A stretch of 64,000 nucleotides of DNA from Enterococcus rivorum (GCF_001742285.1 NZ_MIEK01000067.1:79294-143293), one strand, 5' to 3'; positions 47,725 through 58,015 are shown, counted from the stretch's first letter. Numbers and translations are program-made. The notes: generated from the sequence alone by a model not told the origin.

Positions 47725-47797
47725 TTCTATTTTATCACTGTGCTTAATTTTTATTTTGGCAATAAATTGAACCGAAAAATGAAGGGGGCCTTCTTTC

Positions 47798-48907
47798 ATG
47801 GAAAAAGAAACAAATGATAAAAAATATGAGGCTGCATTGGCGGCTTTCATCAAAGAGAACAAACCAAAAGGAACTGTTCTTTACGATGATTTAACGAACA
47901 AATTAGCAACACCATTTACTTTGAATGCTGAAGCAATGGAAAAATTAATTCAAAAAGTAGAAGATTCTGGTATTAGTGTTGTTGATGAAAACGGCGATCC
48001 AAGTGAATTTAGCTTAAAAAAAGATGAAAAAGTAGCTGAAAAAGCGAAATTAGAAGACTTATCGGCCCCAACTGGTGTAAAAATCAACGATCCAGTTAGG
48101 ATGTATCTGAAAGAAATCGGTCGCGTTCAATTATTGACAGCAGCAGAAGAAGTTGACTTGGCACTGAAAATTGAAGAAGGTGACCAAGAAGCGAAACAAA
48201 GATTAGCTGAAGCGAACCTACGTCTAGTCGTTTCAATTGCAAAACGTTATGTTGGACGTGGCATGCAATTCTTAGATCTTATTCAAGAAGGTAATATGGG
48301 CTTGATGAAAGCAGTTGAAAAATTTGATTATCGAAAAGGATTCAAATTCTCAACATATGCAACATGGTGGATACGTCAAGCTATTACTCGTGCTATCGCC
48401 GACCAAGCAAGAACAATTCGGATTCCAGTTCATATGGTTGAAACCATTAATAAACTAATCAGAATTCAACGTCAGCTTTTACAAGATTTAGGCAGAGAAC
48501 CTACACCAGAAGAAATTGGTGCTGAAATGGATTTACCAACTGAAAAAGTTCGTGAAATTCTTAAAATTGCACAAGAACCTGTCTCTCTTGAAACGCCAAT
48601 TGGAGAAGAAGATGATTCTCATTTAGGAGATTTTATTGAAGACCAAGAAGCAACTAGTCCAGCAGAACATGCTGCTTACGAACTTTTAAAAGAGCAATTA
48701 GAAGATGTTTTAGACACATTAACAGATCGCGAAGAAAATGTATTGCGTCTTCGTTTCGGTTTGGATGATGGTCGTACTAGAACATTAGAAGAAGTAGGAA
48801 AAGTATTTGGTGTTACCCGTGAACGGATTCGTCAAATTGAAGCAAAAGCTTTACGCAAATTAAGACATCCTTCACGTTCAAAACAATTGAAAGACTTTTT
48901 AGAATAA
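47798..48907 (+). CDS. rpoD: RNA polymerase primary sigma factor (sigma-A)
   Basis: 369 residues. Region 1.2 starts about 98 ([13 protein letters not shown]), region 2 has [24 protein letters not shown], which melts and reads the -10 box, and region 4.2 has [30 protein letters not shown], which reads the -35 box. The N-terminal region 1.1 is short, as in other lactic acid bacteria. GAAGGGGGCC precedes the ATG. It follows dnaG at 73 bases and ends in a terminator. Confidence 0.98.
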   Translation: MEKETNDKKYEAALAAFIKENKPKGTVLYDDLTNKLATPFTLNAEAMEKLIQKVEDSGISVVDENGDPSEFSLKKDEKVAEKAKLEDLSAPTGVKINDPVRMYLKEIGRVQLLTAAEEVDLALKIEEGDQEAKQRLAEANLRLVVSIAKRYVGRGMQFLDLIQEGNMGLMKAVEKFDYRKGFKFSTYATWWIRQAITRAIADQARTIRIPVHMVETINKLIRIQRQLLQDLGREPTPEEIGAEMDLPTEKVREILKIAQEPVSLETPIGEEDDSHLGDFIEDQEATSPAEHAAYELLKEQLEDVLDTLTDREENVLRLRFGLDDGRTRTLEEVGKVFGVTRERIRQIEAKALRKLRHPSRSKQLKDFLE

Positions 48908-48924
48908 GAAAAAAAATCTATCGA

Positions 48925-48957
48925 CAGCTCTTTTCGATTTACGTCGAAAAGGGCTGT
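48925..48957 (+). terminator. terminator of dnaG-rpoD
   Basis: ACAGCTCTTTTCGA (48925-48938) pairs with TCGAAAAGGGCTGT (48944-48957, one G-T pair), followed by TTTT. Confidence 0.85.
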
Positions 48958-49102
48958 TTTACACTATCATACTTGATTAGAAAAACTTAAGTCAGGAATC
49001 TTTATCAAAATGTAACAAAAAAGTTACTATGTACATATTGGAAGTAACCTAGACTTGTGGTAGATTAGACTTATGGGAATCAGTAGAATGTGAGGTCGAA
49101 AT

Positions 49103-51109
49103 ATGTCAAAAGAATGTCCTAATTGTGGAAAAGAATTAGATGAACAAGAAAAAAAATGCCCTGATTGTGGCCATGAATTGAAAGAAAATAAGCCATCTAA
49201 AAATTTAGATGCTGAAAATAGTGAGAAATCTGAAAATGAAGTATCATCCAATTTTATGAATAAGGAAGTTAATGAGAATATTGAATGGTCAGAACTAAAA
49301 GATATGAGTTTAGGGCATGTTATGAATATGTTTAATGAACAAGGGGAACCTACTGAAGAGAAAGAAGTAGGTAAGGAAAAAGAAACAGCACAAAAAAAGG
49401 AAGAAGTTCCTGCTGAAGAAAATGATATTGAAGAATTAACTAATACCGATGTGACAGCAATTAAAGATGAGGAAATTGCTGCGTCAGAAGCCGGCTTGTT
49501 GGAATCAGCGGAAGAGGGTGTTTCTCCTTTACATCAGTATATTAAGGAACACAAAAAAGAAAACAACGAAGAAAAAATAAGTGTCGTTGAAGAACAAAAA
49601 CAATCTGTTGAGTTACCAGTTGAGGTTCAGCAGGAAGAAAACTTAGAAATTGAAGATTTGGAATCCATACAAGATGAAGTGTCAGATGAAACTGAATTAA
49701 TTAAGGAAACAGTGACACCAGATAACGCTAGTGAAGCAGTGCTATCATCTGAATCAGATAGCGAGAATCAAGAATCTGATAAAACAATCTTTATTAAACC
49801 GGATACTAGAGATTCAAAACAACCAATTATTCCTTCAAAAAGTAAAAAACCTGAAGAAATCGAAATGGATGCTGCACCTATTTTTTACAAAGAAACAGAA
49901 ACGGAATCAAAAGAGAGCGAAACTAAGGATGAGATGTTACAAGAAGCCGCTTCCTATGAATCTGAATCTAAGAAAAAAAATAAAAAACGTTATATAATTG
50001 CAGCCTCAGTAGTTGTGCTGGCAACAGGAGGATGGTTCGTTTATGATCAAGCTCAAAAAAATTCTGCTGCAGAAAAGAAAATCCAAACGGAACAGTTAGC
50101 TGAGCAAAAAGAATTAGCTACCTCGACAAAAGAGGCTCTTGAAAACTTTTTTACAGATGATAGTCACGTGTATATTAAACCTGGAATGATTGGTAATAGC
50201 ACTGCAACAATTAAAAAAAATCTCGATAAATTAAAAAATCACTCGGATTATAAAGAAATAAAATCATTATATGATACTGTAACCAATAAACAAGCTGAAG
50301 TTGCAAAAGTAAATCAACTATTTGCTCAACCGATCATCAATGGGAATAAATTGAATGATGTTGCGATTATCGCTGATAAGAAAATTGACTTAAAAAAAGT
50401 GGAAGAAAAAGACGCATTGGATAAATTAGTCAATCAAGCGATCACCGAAGCGACCAATCAGTATGATCAATTACAAAAAGCAAAAGAGGCAGTTTCTTTG
50501 ATTTATAAAGAAAACAAAGTGACCGACCAATTGACATTATCAACTTATGATGCAGCAAAGGCAGAAGTTGATAAAATCAAGAGCGCTACACTACGTAAAC
50601 CCTTATCAGATGGTTTAGCCGAAGCGAATAAGGTTTTAGTTGAGGCGCAAAAAAAAGAGGCCGACGCTCAAGCTGCAGCAAATTCAGCTATTCCTAATCA
50701 GACAAATGAAAATACTATCAACAATCAAGCACAAGGAGCAAGCACAACCACACAGAATGCTACTGGGTTTACACCACCAAACAGTAGTGGTGTTTATACC
50801 GATCCTGTTTATACTGTTAATCCACTTGATGTCGCAGATATGAGCAATCCTGCTTGGTCATGGGCACCCGGTGTTAAAGAAAAAGTAATCGCAACTTGTA
50901 TAGAACGTGGCTATATCATTGAAGGCGGTTATGTTTTAGAACCAGCCAGAATTATTAATGGAGAAGGTTATTACAACTTGTACGGAACTAATAACCAGTC
51001 AGCTCTACTTTCTGGTTTTTCAGAAAAAGATTTCCCTGTTTATTTAGTAACAATTAACGCTAAAACTGGTTGGTTTAAAGGTAATGCTTCTCGAAATGCT
51101 GGAGGATAA
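49103..51109 (+). CDS. mapZ: MapZ-like cell division site-positioning protein
   Basis: 668 residues. An N-terminal zinc ribbon (CPNCG...CPDCG, residues 5-22) leads into a long acidic cytoplasmic region (about 40-290), one membrane helix (about 297-314) and an extracellular part. That ends in a C-terminal domain with NPAWSWAPGVKEKVIATCIE and YYNLYGTNNQSALL, which I recognise from MapZ/LocZ proteins. In streptococci MapZ binds peptidoglycan and marks the future division site for FtsZ. GTGAGGTCG precedes the ATG. It stands next to rpoD, as in E. faecalis. Confidence 0.82.
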   Translation: MSKECPNCGKELDEQEKKCPDCGHELKENKPSKNLDAENSEKSENEVSSNFMNKEVNENIEWSELKDMSLGHVMNMFNEQGEPTEEKEVGKEKETAQKKEEVPAEENDIEELTNTDVTAIKDEEIAASEAGLLESAEEGVSPLHQYIKEHKKENNEEKISVVEEQKQSVELPVEVQQEENLEIEDLESIQDEVSDETELIKETVTPDNASEAVLSSESDSENQESDKTIFIKPDTRDSKQPIIPSKSKKPEEIEMDAAPIFYKETETESKESETKDEMLQEAASYESESKKKNKKRYIIAASVVVLATGGWFVYDQAQKNSAAEKKIQTEQLAEQKELATSTKEALENFFTDDSHVYIKPGMIGNSTATIKKNLDKLKNHSDYKEIKSLYDTVTNKQAEVAKVNQLFAQPIINGNKLNDVAIIADKKIDLKKVEEKDALDKLVNQAITEATNQYDQLQKAKEAVSLIYKENKVTDQLTLSTYDAAKAEVDKIKSATLRKPLSDGLAEANKVLVEAQKKEADAQAAANSAIPNQTNENTINNQAQGASTTTQNATGFTPPNSSGVYTDPVYTVNPLDVADMSNPAWSWAPGVKEKVIATCIERGYIIEGGYVLEPARIINGEGYYNLYGTNNQSALLSGFSEKDFPVYLVTINAKTGWFKGNASRNAGG

Positions 51110-51138
51110 TCTTTCTTTGGTAGGAAACTAGTTTTTAT

Positions 51139-51177
51139 GTGTGTAGGACAAAGCTCATTGAGCTTTGTCCTACACAC
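51139..51177. repeat. near-perfect palindrome
   Basis: Nineteen-base complementary arms (51139-51157, 51159-51177) around a single base. No T run follows on either strand. It lies after mapZ and could act as a terminator or RNA-stabilising hairpin. Confidence 0.7.
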
Positions 51178-51285
51178 TTCTATACAAGTATAAATTAGTG
51201 CTTTTGGATAAACTAATCAATTAGGAATAAACGATCAAAAAAACATCAGTGACGGCTAGATGTATAAAGGAGCGTTGAATTAAGT

Positions 51286-51993
51286 ATGAAGCAAAAGGGA
51301 TATGCGACATTTCGGGAAGGAGTAGATGCTTGTATTCCAACAATTTTGGGCTATGTCGGCATCGGAATAGCAGCAGGTGTTGTGGGAAAAAGTGTCGGAC
51401 TTTCAGTTATTGAAATTGCATTAATGTCAATTCTTGTTTATGCTGGCAGTGCACAATTTATTATATGTGGCATGCTAGCCATTCATTCACCAATATCAGC
51501 TATTATATTTACAACTTTTTTAGTCAACTTACGTCATTTCTTGATGAGTATGTCAGTGGCTCCTTATTTCAAAAAGGAACCCTTAGTCACTAGTGTCGGT
51601 ATCGGAACTTTACTGACGGATGAATCATACGGAGTATTAATGACTGCTTTAAGCAATGAGAAGCCTGTGACAGCAATTTGGACAAATGGTTTGAATATTA
51701 CCGCCTATTTAACTTGGATTTTATCAACCGTCTTAGGTGGTTTGTTAGGCAATTGGATTCCTGATCCTAATATTTTAGGATTAGATTTTGCTCTTGTTGC
51801 GATGTTCATCGGGTTATTCGTTTTACAGGTAGATACTCCTATGAGAAAAAGAACAAAGCATACCATTCTTGTATTAATGACTGTTTGTTTTTCATTATAT
51901 ATATTTATGTCCTTTTTATCTCCTGAAATATCTGTTATGATTGCAACGTTAATAGGATGCGCGATTGGAGTGATAGTGCCAAATGATGAATAA
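51286..51993 (+). CDS. azlC: branched-chain amino acid exporter large subunit AzlC
   Basis: 235 residues with about six to seven membrane segments. It starts ATFREGVDACIPTILGYVGIGIAAGVVG and contains LVNLRHFLMSMSVAPYF, both AzlC family hallmarks. With AzlD it exports branched-chain amino acids and analogues such as azaleucine. AAGGAG lies upstream of the ATG. Its last 11 bases overlap azlD, so the two subunits are coupled. Confidence 0.93.
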   Translation: MKQKGYATFREGVDACIPTILGYVGIGIAAGVVGKSVGLSVIEIALMSILVYAGSAQFIICGMLAIHSPISAIIFTTFLVNLRHFLMSMSVAPYFKKEPLVTSVGIGTLLTDESYGVLMTALSNEKPVTAIWTNGLNITAYLTWILSTVLGGLLGNWIPDPNILGLDFALVAMFIGLFVLQVDTPMRKRTKHTILVLMTVCFSLYIFMSFLSPEISVMIATLIGCAIGVIVPNDE

Positions 51994-52309
51994 TTATGTA
52001 TTAATAACAATACTAGGGAGCGCCATCGTAACTTGGCTACCAAGAATTTTTCCGTTCCTATTGTCAAAAAAAGTTGATTTTCCGAAATGGTTTATTGATT
52101 TTTTATCCTATCTACCGATTTGCATCTTGACGGCACTACTATTTCAGAGTATTTTGGAAGTTCAAGAAAGCGGACTTCCACATTTAAAAACACTTGAAGC
52201 AATAGGCTGTATACCAACGCTTTTGGTTGCTATTCGTACGAAAGATTTAATGAAAACTGTTATTGTGGGAGTGATTACTATAGCACTTTTACGTTTATTT
52301 TTAGGCTAA
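51983..52309 (+). CDS. azlD: branched-chain amino acid exporter small subunit AzlD
   Basis: 108 residues with four membrane segments. It begins with VLITILGSAIVTWLPRIFPF and has LPICILTALLFQS, typical of AzlD/DUF931. It begins inside the end of azlC and is needed with it for export. The downstream gene follows in 19 bases, so cvfB may be in the same transcript. Confidence 0.92.
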   Translation: MMNNYVLITILGSAIVTWLPRIFPFLLSKKVDFPKWFIDFLSYLPICILTALLFQSILEVQESGLPHLKTLEAIGCIPTLLVAIRTKDLMKTVIVGVITIALLRLFLG

Positions 52310-52328
52310 ATGCCAGAAGGAGAAACAT

Positions 52329-53192
52329 ATGAATGAGTTATTAGCAACAATTTTTACTGGTTTGATTATTGACGAAAACGATCAATTTTATTTTTTACAA
52401 AAAAATGGGGTGACTTTTCGTTTGTCAAAAGAAGAAGGCCCACATGAAATTGGTGAAGCTGTAGAGGGTTTTGGTTACTTAAACCAAAAACAAGAACCAG
52501 AAATGACAACGGTTATTCCAAGCAGTCGTGTAGGACAGTTTGCTTTTGGGACAGTCACTGGTACTCGAAAAGATTTAGGAGCGTTTGTAGACATAAGTCT
52601 AAATGATAAAGACGTTGTTGTTTCACTGGATGAATTACCGATGATGCGAGAACTTTGGCCTAAAAAAGGCGATCAATTAATGATCTCTTTAAAAGTGGAC
52701 AATAAAGACCGTATTTGGGGTGAATTAGCAGACGAAAAAATCTTTAAGGCGATGTCGAAAGTCGGAACGGAAGAGATGAAAAATAAAGATCTTAGTGGGA
52801 TTGTGTACCGCTTAAAAATGGCAGGTACTTATATTTTAACTGATGACTTTTACATTGGATTTATTCATCCAGAAGAAAGATTTCAAGAACCTCATCTTGG
52901 TGAAACAGTCAATGGTAGAGTAATTGGTGTCCGTCCAGATGGTATTCTTAACTTATCTTTAAAACCTAGAGCTCACGAAGCGATAGGCGATGACGCTGCG
53001 ATGATTTTAACTTTCTTAGAGCGAGCAGCAGACCATAAAATTGCTTTCACAGATAAATCAAATCCAGAAGAAATAAAACAAACCTTTGGCATTAGTAAAG
53101 GACAATTTAAACGTGCCATTGGAAATTTGTTAAAACAAAGAAAAATTAAGCAAGAAGATGGCTACACTATTTTAATAGATAAAAAAGAATAA
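52329..53192 (+). CDS. cvfB: S1-domain RNA-binding protein CvfB
   Basis: 287 residues: three S1-like OB domains (about 1-65, 67-140, 150-220) followed by a C-terminal winged helix (KSNPEEIKQTFGISKGQFKRAIGNLLKQRKI). This is the CvfB/YitL architecture. In S. aureus CvfB affects virulence gene expression by binding RNA. FGTVTGTRKDLGAFVDISL is a typical S1 motif. AGAAGGAG precedes the ATG. It follows azlD closely. Confidence 0.92.
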   Translation: MNELLATIFTGLIIDENDQFYFLQKNGVTFRLSKEEGPHEIGEAVEGFGYLNQKQEPEMTTVIPSSRVGQFAFGTVTGTRKDLGAFVDISLNDKDVVVSLDELPMMRELWPKKGDQLMISLKVDNKDRIWGELADEKIFKAMSKVGTEEMKNKDLSGIVYRLKMAGTYILTDDFYIGFIHPEERFQEPHLGETVNGRVIGVRPDGILNLSLKPRAHEAIGDDAAMILTFLERAADHKIAFTDKSNPEEIKQTFGISKGQFKRAIGNLLKQRKIKQEDGYTILIDKKE

Positions 53193-53328
53193 ACATCATT
53201 TTATCTACAAGTAGTTGTCTAATTGAGAATGACTTGCAATCTTACAGAACATAATTTATACTTACTATAATCTACTATAGGAAATATGTTTTCCTGTTTA
53301 GAATAATTATAAATAAGGAGTTGCTTTG

Positions 53329-53808
53329 ATGGATTCTGCTGCCGCACTTAAAAAAACAAAAAAACAACTACATGAATCTGGGTTTAAGCTGACTCCACAA
53401 CGTGAAGCAACTGTTTTAGTCTTGTTAGAGAATGAAAAAGATCATTTATCTGCAGAAGAAATCTATTTTTTAGTCAAACAAAAAAGCCCCGAAATTGGTT
53501 TAGCAACCGTTTATCGGACACTAGAGATTTTGACAGACTTAAAAGTAGTAGATAAAGTAAGCTTTAATGATGGACTTGCAAGATATGATTTAAGAAAAGA
53601 GGGTGCCAAACACTTTCATCATCATCTTTTGTGCCTAGAATGTGGAAATATTGAAGAAGTAGAAGAGGATTTACTTGGAGAGGTGGAACAAATTGTAGAA
53701 AGTCGTTATCATTTTGTTGTGAAAGATCATCGATTGACTTTCCACGGTATCTGTCAATCCTGTCAAAAAAAAAACAAAGCCCAAGAAAACAAAAAAACAT
53801 CTGAATGA
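53329..53808 (+). CDS. fur: Fur family metalloregulator
   Basis: 159 residues. The N-terminal winged helix (GFKLTPQREATVLVLLENEKDHLSAEEIYFLVKQKSPEIGLATVYRTLEIL) is followed by the metal-binding dimerisation domain with HFHHHLLCLECGNIEE and a C-terminal ICQSCQKK zinc site. That fits a Fur-type iron regulator; PerR cannot be fully excluded. The ATG at 53329 follows AAGGAG at eight bases; a TTG three bases upstream is less likely. It is monocistronic. Confidence 0.9.
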   Translation: MDSAAALKKTKKQLHESGFKLTPQREATVLVLLENEKDHLSAEEIYFLVKQKSPEIGLATVYRTLEILTDLKVVDKVSFNDGLARYDLRKEGAKHFHHHLLCLECGNIEEVEEDLLGEVEQIVESRYHFVVKDHRLTFHGICQSCQKKNKAQENKKTSE

Positions 53809-53823
53809 TTTTTCAGGTGTTTT
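53794..53823 (+). terminator. terminator of fur
   Basis: AAAACATCTGA pairs with TCAGGTGTTTT (one G-T pair), followed by T; it overlaps the end of the gene. Confidence 0.8.
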
Positions 53824-53938
53824 TTTGTTTTGGAAGGCGGCATGAGAAACTGATAAGATTGTGAAAAAACGTTCATATTCCTCTAAATAATATTTTCTTT
53901 GTTATAATAAGAGATATCTTAAAAGGAGGCTTATCACA

Positions 53939-54541
53939 ATGAAAGCGCTAATTGTCTATGCACATCCTAGAGATGTAAGTTTTAGTAAAGCTGTCTTGGA
54001 TTGCGCTGTGAGAACATTAGAAACAAAAGGTTATGAAGTAATAGTTAGAGATTTATACAAAATGAATTTCAATCCTATCCTAAGTGGAGAAGAAACAATT
54101 CATGTAGAAGATGGAAAATTCATTCGTGAAAATATGAACTATCCAAAAGATGTAATGTATGAACAAGACCTTATTTTAGAAAGCGAGCTACTTATTTATA
54201 TTTTTCCGATTTGGTGGAATGGGATGCCGGCGATTATGAAAGGATACCTTGATCGTGTCTTTGCTCATGGATTTGCCTATAGCTTTGAGGATGATGAACC
54301 AAAAAAACGTTTTGCTGGTAAGAAAGCCTTGTTTTTCACTCCTACTGGCCAACCACAAAATGAAAATGGTGAATTAACGCCGATTGACCAAGCCATAAAA
54401 TTATTAACGTCAGAATGGATGTTTGGTTCAAACGATGTAGATATCATCGACCATGTATTTTATGGCAGTGTCCCTTACAAAACTAGAGAAGAATTAGCGT
54501 TTTATTTAAAGGATGTTGAAAAGAGAATCAATGAATTATAA
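53939..54541 (+). CDS. NAD(P)H-dependent quinone/flavin oxidoreductase
   Basis: 200 residues, flavodoxin-like fold of the NQO1/YheR/KefF group. Features are ALIVYAHPRDVSFSKAVLD at the start, IFPIWWNGMPAIMKGYLDRVF and FFTPTGQP, which bind FMN and NAD(P)H. It reduces quinones or similar two-electron acceptors, probably for detoxification. AAAAGGAGG precedes the ATG. It is followed after 39 bases by an oligopeptide-binding lipoprotein, likely a separate function. Confidence 0.88.
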   Translation: MKALIVYAHPRDVSFSKAVLDCAVRTLETKGYEVIVRDLYKMNFNPILSGEETIHVEDGKFIRENMNYPKDVMYEQDLILESELLIYIFPIWWNGMPAIMKGYLDRVFAHGFAYSFEDDEPKKRFAGKKALFFTPTGQPQNENGELTPIDQAIKLLTSEWMFGSNDVDIIDHVFYGSVPYKTREELAFYLKDVEKRINEL

Positions 54542-54580
54542 AAGTTGAAATGAAAATTATTAAGGAGTTGCAAAGAAAAA

Positions 54581-56230
54581 ATGAAAACAGGGTTTAAAAA
54601 AATGGCCATTTTGTTAGGTATCTTACCGCTTATTTTAGTCTTGAGCAGTTGTAAAAACAATGATTCTGGAAATAGAAATCAAGAGTCAGCCTCAAAAGAG
54701 ATTAAAATGATGGAAATCAACGAAATTTCTTCAATGGATTCTGGAAATGCTTTAGACGGAGGTAGCTTCATTGCAATTACTCAAGTAATTGAAGGGCTTT
54801 ATAATCTAGATGCCGATGATAATATTATTCCAGGCGTTGCAACTGATTTACCAGAGATAAGTAAAGACGGATTGACTTACACTGTTCCCTTAAAGAAGGA
54901 TGCAAAATGGTCGGACGGCTCCTCAGTGACTGCTAAGGATTTTATTTATGCTTGGAGAAGAGTTGTGAACCCGAAATATGGCTCTCCAAGTTCATTTTTA
55001 CTCTTTGACATCAAAAATGCTGAAGAAATAATCAACGGCCATAAAAAGATTGAAGAGTTAGGAGTCCAAGCAAAAGATGATCATACACTAGTTGTGACAT
55101 TAGAACAGCCAGTCGCCTACTTTACTTCAGTTATGACTTTCCCTACCTTGTTCCCGATTAATCAAGCCTATGCAGAAAAACAAGGAAGAAGCTACGGACT
55201 AGACAGTGACCATCTTTTATATAATGGCCCCTATAAATTAAAAGAATGGAAACACGGCAATCAAAAATGGCAGTACCAAAAGAATGATCTATATTGGAAT
55301 AAAAAACAATCCAACTTAGATGTAGTTAATATCCAAGTAGTAAAGGATACAAATTTGGCAGTTAATTTATATCAAAATGGTGATCTAGATCGAGCTGTAT
55401 TATCAGGAGAATTTGCACGACAATACAAAAATGATCCAGATTATACAACACAGTTAGATTCATGGGTTCATTTAATTGAAATTAACCAAAAAAGAAAAGA
55501 TATAGCAACAATATTTGAAAATAAAAAAGCACGACAAGCAATAGCAATGGCCATCGATAGAGAACATATTGTAAACGAAATTTTAAACAATGATTCACAA
55601 GCTATTTATGGCGTTGTTGCAGCCGAATTTATTGGAAATCCTAAAACAGGGGAAGATTTTCGGGCTGAAAGTGGTAACTTAGTTGCTTATGACCAAGAGA
55701 AAGCAAAAAAATTATGGACTGAAGCTTTAAAAGAAACAGGTCAAACTGAGGTTCACCTGGATTTTTTAGCATCCGATCAAGATGAAAATAAAGCAATCAC
55801 CGAATACCTCCAATATGCTATGGAGAATACATTACAAGGATTGAAAATAAATATTTCTTTACTACCTGAAAAAAGTTTGATGGATCGCGAAGAAAATCAA
55901 GCATTTGATTTATTGCTTACTCGTATTGGGCCAGATTTTCAAGATCCAACGACATATTTGAATAACTATGCTGAAGAATCATTTAAAAATCATTCTTCGT
56001 ATATTAGCAAAGACTATAATCATTTATTAGAAAAAGCAAAAAAACTGTCAACAGATCCTGTTAAACGCTGGCAAACTTTGATTGAGGCCGAACATGTTTT
56101 GATGGATGAAGCAGGTGTTATCCCAGTTTACCAATCGGCAAATACAGCGTTGATGCGTCAAAATATTAATGGAATGATTCATCATCTGTTTGGACCACCT
56201 AATTACTATGGAAAAATCATGTTGAAATAA
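54581..56230 (+). CDS. peptide ABC transporter substrate-binding lipoprotein (OppA-like)
   Basis: 549 residues of the SBP_bac_5 family. The lipobox is LSSC with Cys at residue 24. Family features include LTYTVPLKKDAKWSDGSSVTAKDFIYAWRRVVNPKYGSP and QKDLYWNKK-like segments. It delivers peptides to an Opp-type permease on the membrane outside. No permease or ATPase gene is adjacent, so it is an orphan receptor. Enterococcal relatives bind pheromone peptides (PrgZ/TraC), but nothing here shows that. Confidence 0.92.
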   Translation: MKTGFKKMAILLGILPLILVLSSCKNNDSGNRNQESASKEIKMMEINEISSMDSGNALDGGSFIAITQVIEGLYNLDADDNIIPGVATDLPEISKDGLTYTVPLKKDAKWSDGSSVTAKDFIYAWRRVVNPKYGSPSSFLLFDIKNAEEIINGHKKIEELGVQAKDDHTLVVTLEQPVAYFTSVMTFPTLFPINQAYAEKQGRSYGLDSDHLLYNGPYKLKEWKHGNQKWQYQKNDLYWNKKQSNLDVVNIQVVKDTNLAVNLYQNGDLDRAVLSGEFARQYKNDPDYTTQLDSWVHLIEINQKRKDIATIFENKKARQAIAMAIDREHIVNEILNNDSQAIYGVVAAEFIGNPKTGEDFRAESGNLVAYDQEKAKKLWTEALKETGQTEVHLDFLASDQDENKAITEYLQYAMENTLQGLKINISLLPEKSLMDREENQAFDLLLTRIGPDFQDPTTYLNNYAEESFKNHSSYISKDYNHLLEKAKKLSTDPVKRWQTLIEAEHVLMDEAGVIPVYQSANTALMRQNINGMIHHLFGPPNYYGKIMLK

Positions 56231-56248
56231 TTTGTTTTCTAGTACATT

Positions 56249-56285
56249 AACCTGCTTGTGAGTAATAATTATTCATACGCAGGTT
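56249..56285 (+). terminator. terminator of the oppA-like gene
   Basis: AACCTGC (56249 on) pairs with GCAGGTT, with a further AGTAAT/ATTATT inner stem, followed by TTT. Confidence 0.7.
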
Positions 56286-56289
56286 TTCT

Positions 56290-56330
56290 ATTTCCTTAAA
56301 AATAACTCTGGCGCTTATTTTTAAGGAAAT
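56290..56330. repeat. perfect inverted repeat
   Basis: Sixteen-base perfect arms (56290-56305, 56315-56330) just after the previous terminator. Either strand could use it as a hairpin. The rest of the gap to obgE shows no gene. Confidence 0.7.
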
Positions 56331-56544
56331 TATCTGTTGTAGTTGAACTTTACTTTGTTAAATTCTCAGTGATAATCATGACTATTGCTAGACAAATCCT
56401 TCTGTAACCTTTACAATAAGAAAGGCATTTAACTACGATTCAGCTGATTAAAAATAAGATTTGCTAATTAAAAGTAAAAAAAATGAAAGCCAAGAGATAG
56501 ACTGTTGAATAGACACTATGCTCTTTGAGATAGGAGGACAAAAG

Positions 56545-57858
56545 ATGTCCATGTTTTTAGATCAAGTAACAATTGATGTCAGAGCCGGAAAAGGTGGCGA
56601 CGGAATGGTAGCATTCCGCAGAGAAAAATATGTACCAGATGGCGGCCCAGCAGGTGGTGATGGCGGACGTGGCGGAGACGTCATTCTTGTAGTAGAGGAA
56701 GGTTTACGAACTCTTATGGATTTCCGCTTCAATCGTCATTTTAGAGCTCAACCAGGTGAAAATGGTATGGGTAAAGGAATGCATGGTCGAGGTTCTGAAG
56801 ATACTTATGTAAAAGTACCACCAGGTACGACAGTTCGCGATGCAGAAACCGGAGCCTTAATCGGTGATTTAGTTGAGAATGGTCAGACATTGACTGTAGC
56901 CAAAGGTGGACGTGGTGGAAGAGGGAACACAAGATTTGCATCCGCTAGAAACCCAGCACCTGAAATTGCAGAGAACGGTGAACCAGGACAAGAAAGAAAA
57001 ATTGAATTAGAGCTAAAAGTATTGGCTGATGTAGGATTAGTAGGATTTCCTTCGGTTGGAAAATCAACCTTACTTTCAGTTATTTCTTCTGCAAGACCCA
57101 AAATAGGAGCATATCATTTTACAACTCTAGTCCCTAATTTAGGCATGGTATCGACCAGTGATGGTAGAAGTTTTGCTGCTGCTGATTTACCTGGCTTAAT
57201 TGAAGGAGCTTCTCAAGGTGTGGGTTTAGGCACTCAATTTTTACGTCATATTGAACGTACAAGAGTTATTTTACACATCATTGATATGAGCGGAATGGAA
57301 GGCAGAGATCCTTATGAAGATTATTTAGCAATTAACAAAGAATTAGGCACTCACAATTTACGTTTGTTAGAGCGACCACAAATAATTGTAGCGAATAAAA
57401 TGGACATGCCTGAATCAGAAGCTAATCTAAAAAAATTCAAAGAAGAACTTAAAAAGGAACAAACAGATGAATTCGCAGATCCAATTCCTGTTTTTCCAAT
57501 CTCTGGAGTAACAGGTAAAGGAGTTGAGTATTTACTAAATGCTACAGCTGATTTATTAGAAGTAACACCAGAATTCCCATTATACGAGGATGAAATAGTT
57601 GAAGAAACGGTTCGTTATGGATTCCAACCAGAAGGCCCAGAATTTTCAATTGATCGTGATTCAGACGCTACATGGATTCTTTCAGGTGAAAAATTAGAAC
57701 GATTATTTGAAATGACCAACTTCGATCACGATGAAACAGTTATGCGTTTTGCTCGTCAATTAAGAGGAATGGGTGTTGATGAAGCGCTCCGTGCTCGTGG
57801 TGCGAAAGATGGAGATATTGTTCGCATTGGTGCATATGAGTTTGAATTTGTAGAGTAA
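56545..57858 (+). CDS. obgE: GTPase ObgE/CgtA
   Basis: 437 residues. The glycine-rich Obg fold (1-158) starts [23 protein letters not shown]. The GTPase domain has [20 protein letters not shown] and NKMD. The C-terminal OCT domain has ERLFEMTNF and [16 protein letters not shown]. It acts in 50S ribosome assembly and stress control. AGGAGG lies eight bases before the ATG at 56545; an upstream start would add nine unlikely residues. A terminator follows. Confidence 0.97.
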   Translation: MSMFLDQVTIDVRAGKGGDGMVAFRREKYVPDGGPAGGDGGRGGDVILVVEEGLRTLMDFRFNRHFRAQPGENGMGKGMHGRGSEDTYVKVPPGTTVRDAETGALIGDLVENGQTLTVAKGGRGGRGNTRFASARNPAPEIAENGEPGQERKIELELKVLADVGLVGFPSVGKSTLLSVISSARPKIGAYHFTTLVPNLGMVSTSDGRSFAAADLPGLIEGASQGVGLGTQFLRHIERTRVILHIIDMSGMEGRDPYEDYLAINKELGTHNLRLLERPQIIVANKMDMPESEANLKKFKEELKKEQTDEFADPIPVFPISGVTGKGVEYLLNATADLLEVTPEFPLYEDEIVEETVRYGFQPEGPEFSIDRDSDATWILSGEKLERLFEMTNFDHDETVMRFARQLRGMGVDEALRARGAKDGDIVRIGAYEFEFVE

Positions 57859-57878
57859 TCACTGGATTAAAAACTCTT

Positions 57879-57912
57879 AAAAACAAGATTTCTATTTTGA
57901 AATCTTGTTTTT
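57879..57912 (+). terminator. terminator of obgE
   Basis: AAAAACAAGATTTC (57879-57892) pairs with GAAATCTTGTTTTT (57899-57912), ending in a T run. Confidence 0.85.
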
Positions 57913-58015
57913 TTATACTAAATTTTTTTAACTATTGCTAATTGAGGGATATTCATTGCTAAATGGCATGTTTTATTGATAGAATAAAGCTATCAATAAA
58001 TAATGGGGTGAGAAA

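Noticed and set aside
53222..53238. A possible Fur box (TTGAGAATGACTTGCAA) upstream of fur
   Set aside because: Only 5 of 8 arm positions are complementary, well below a convincing 7-1-7 site.
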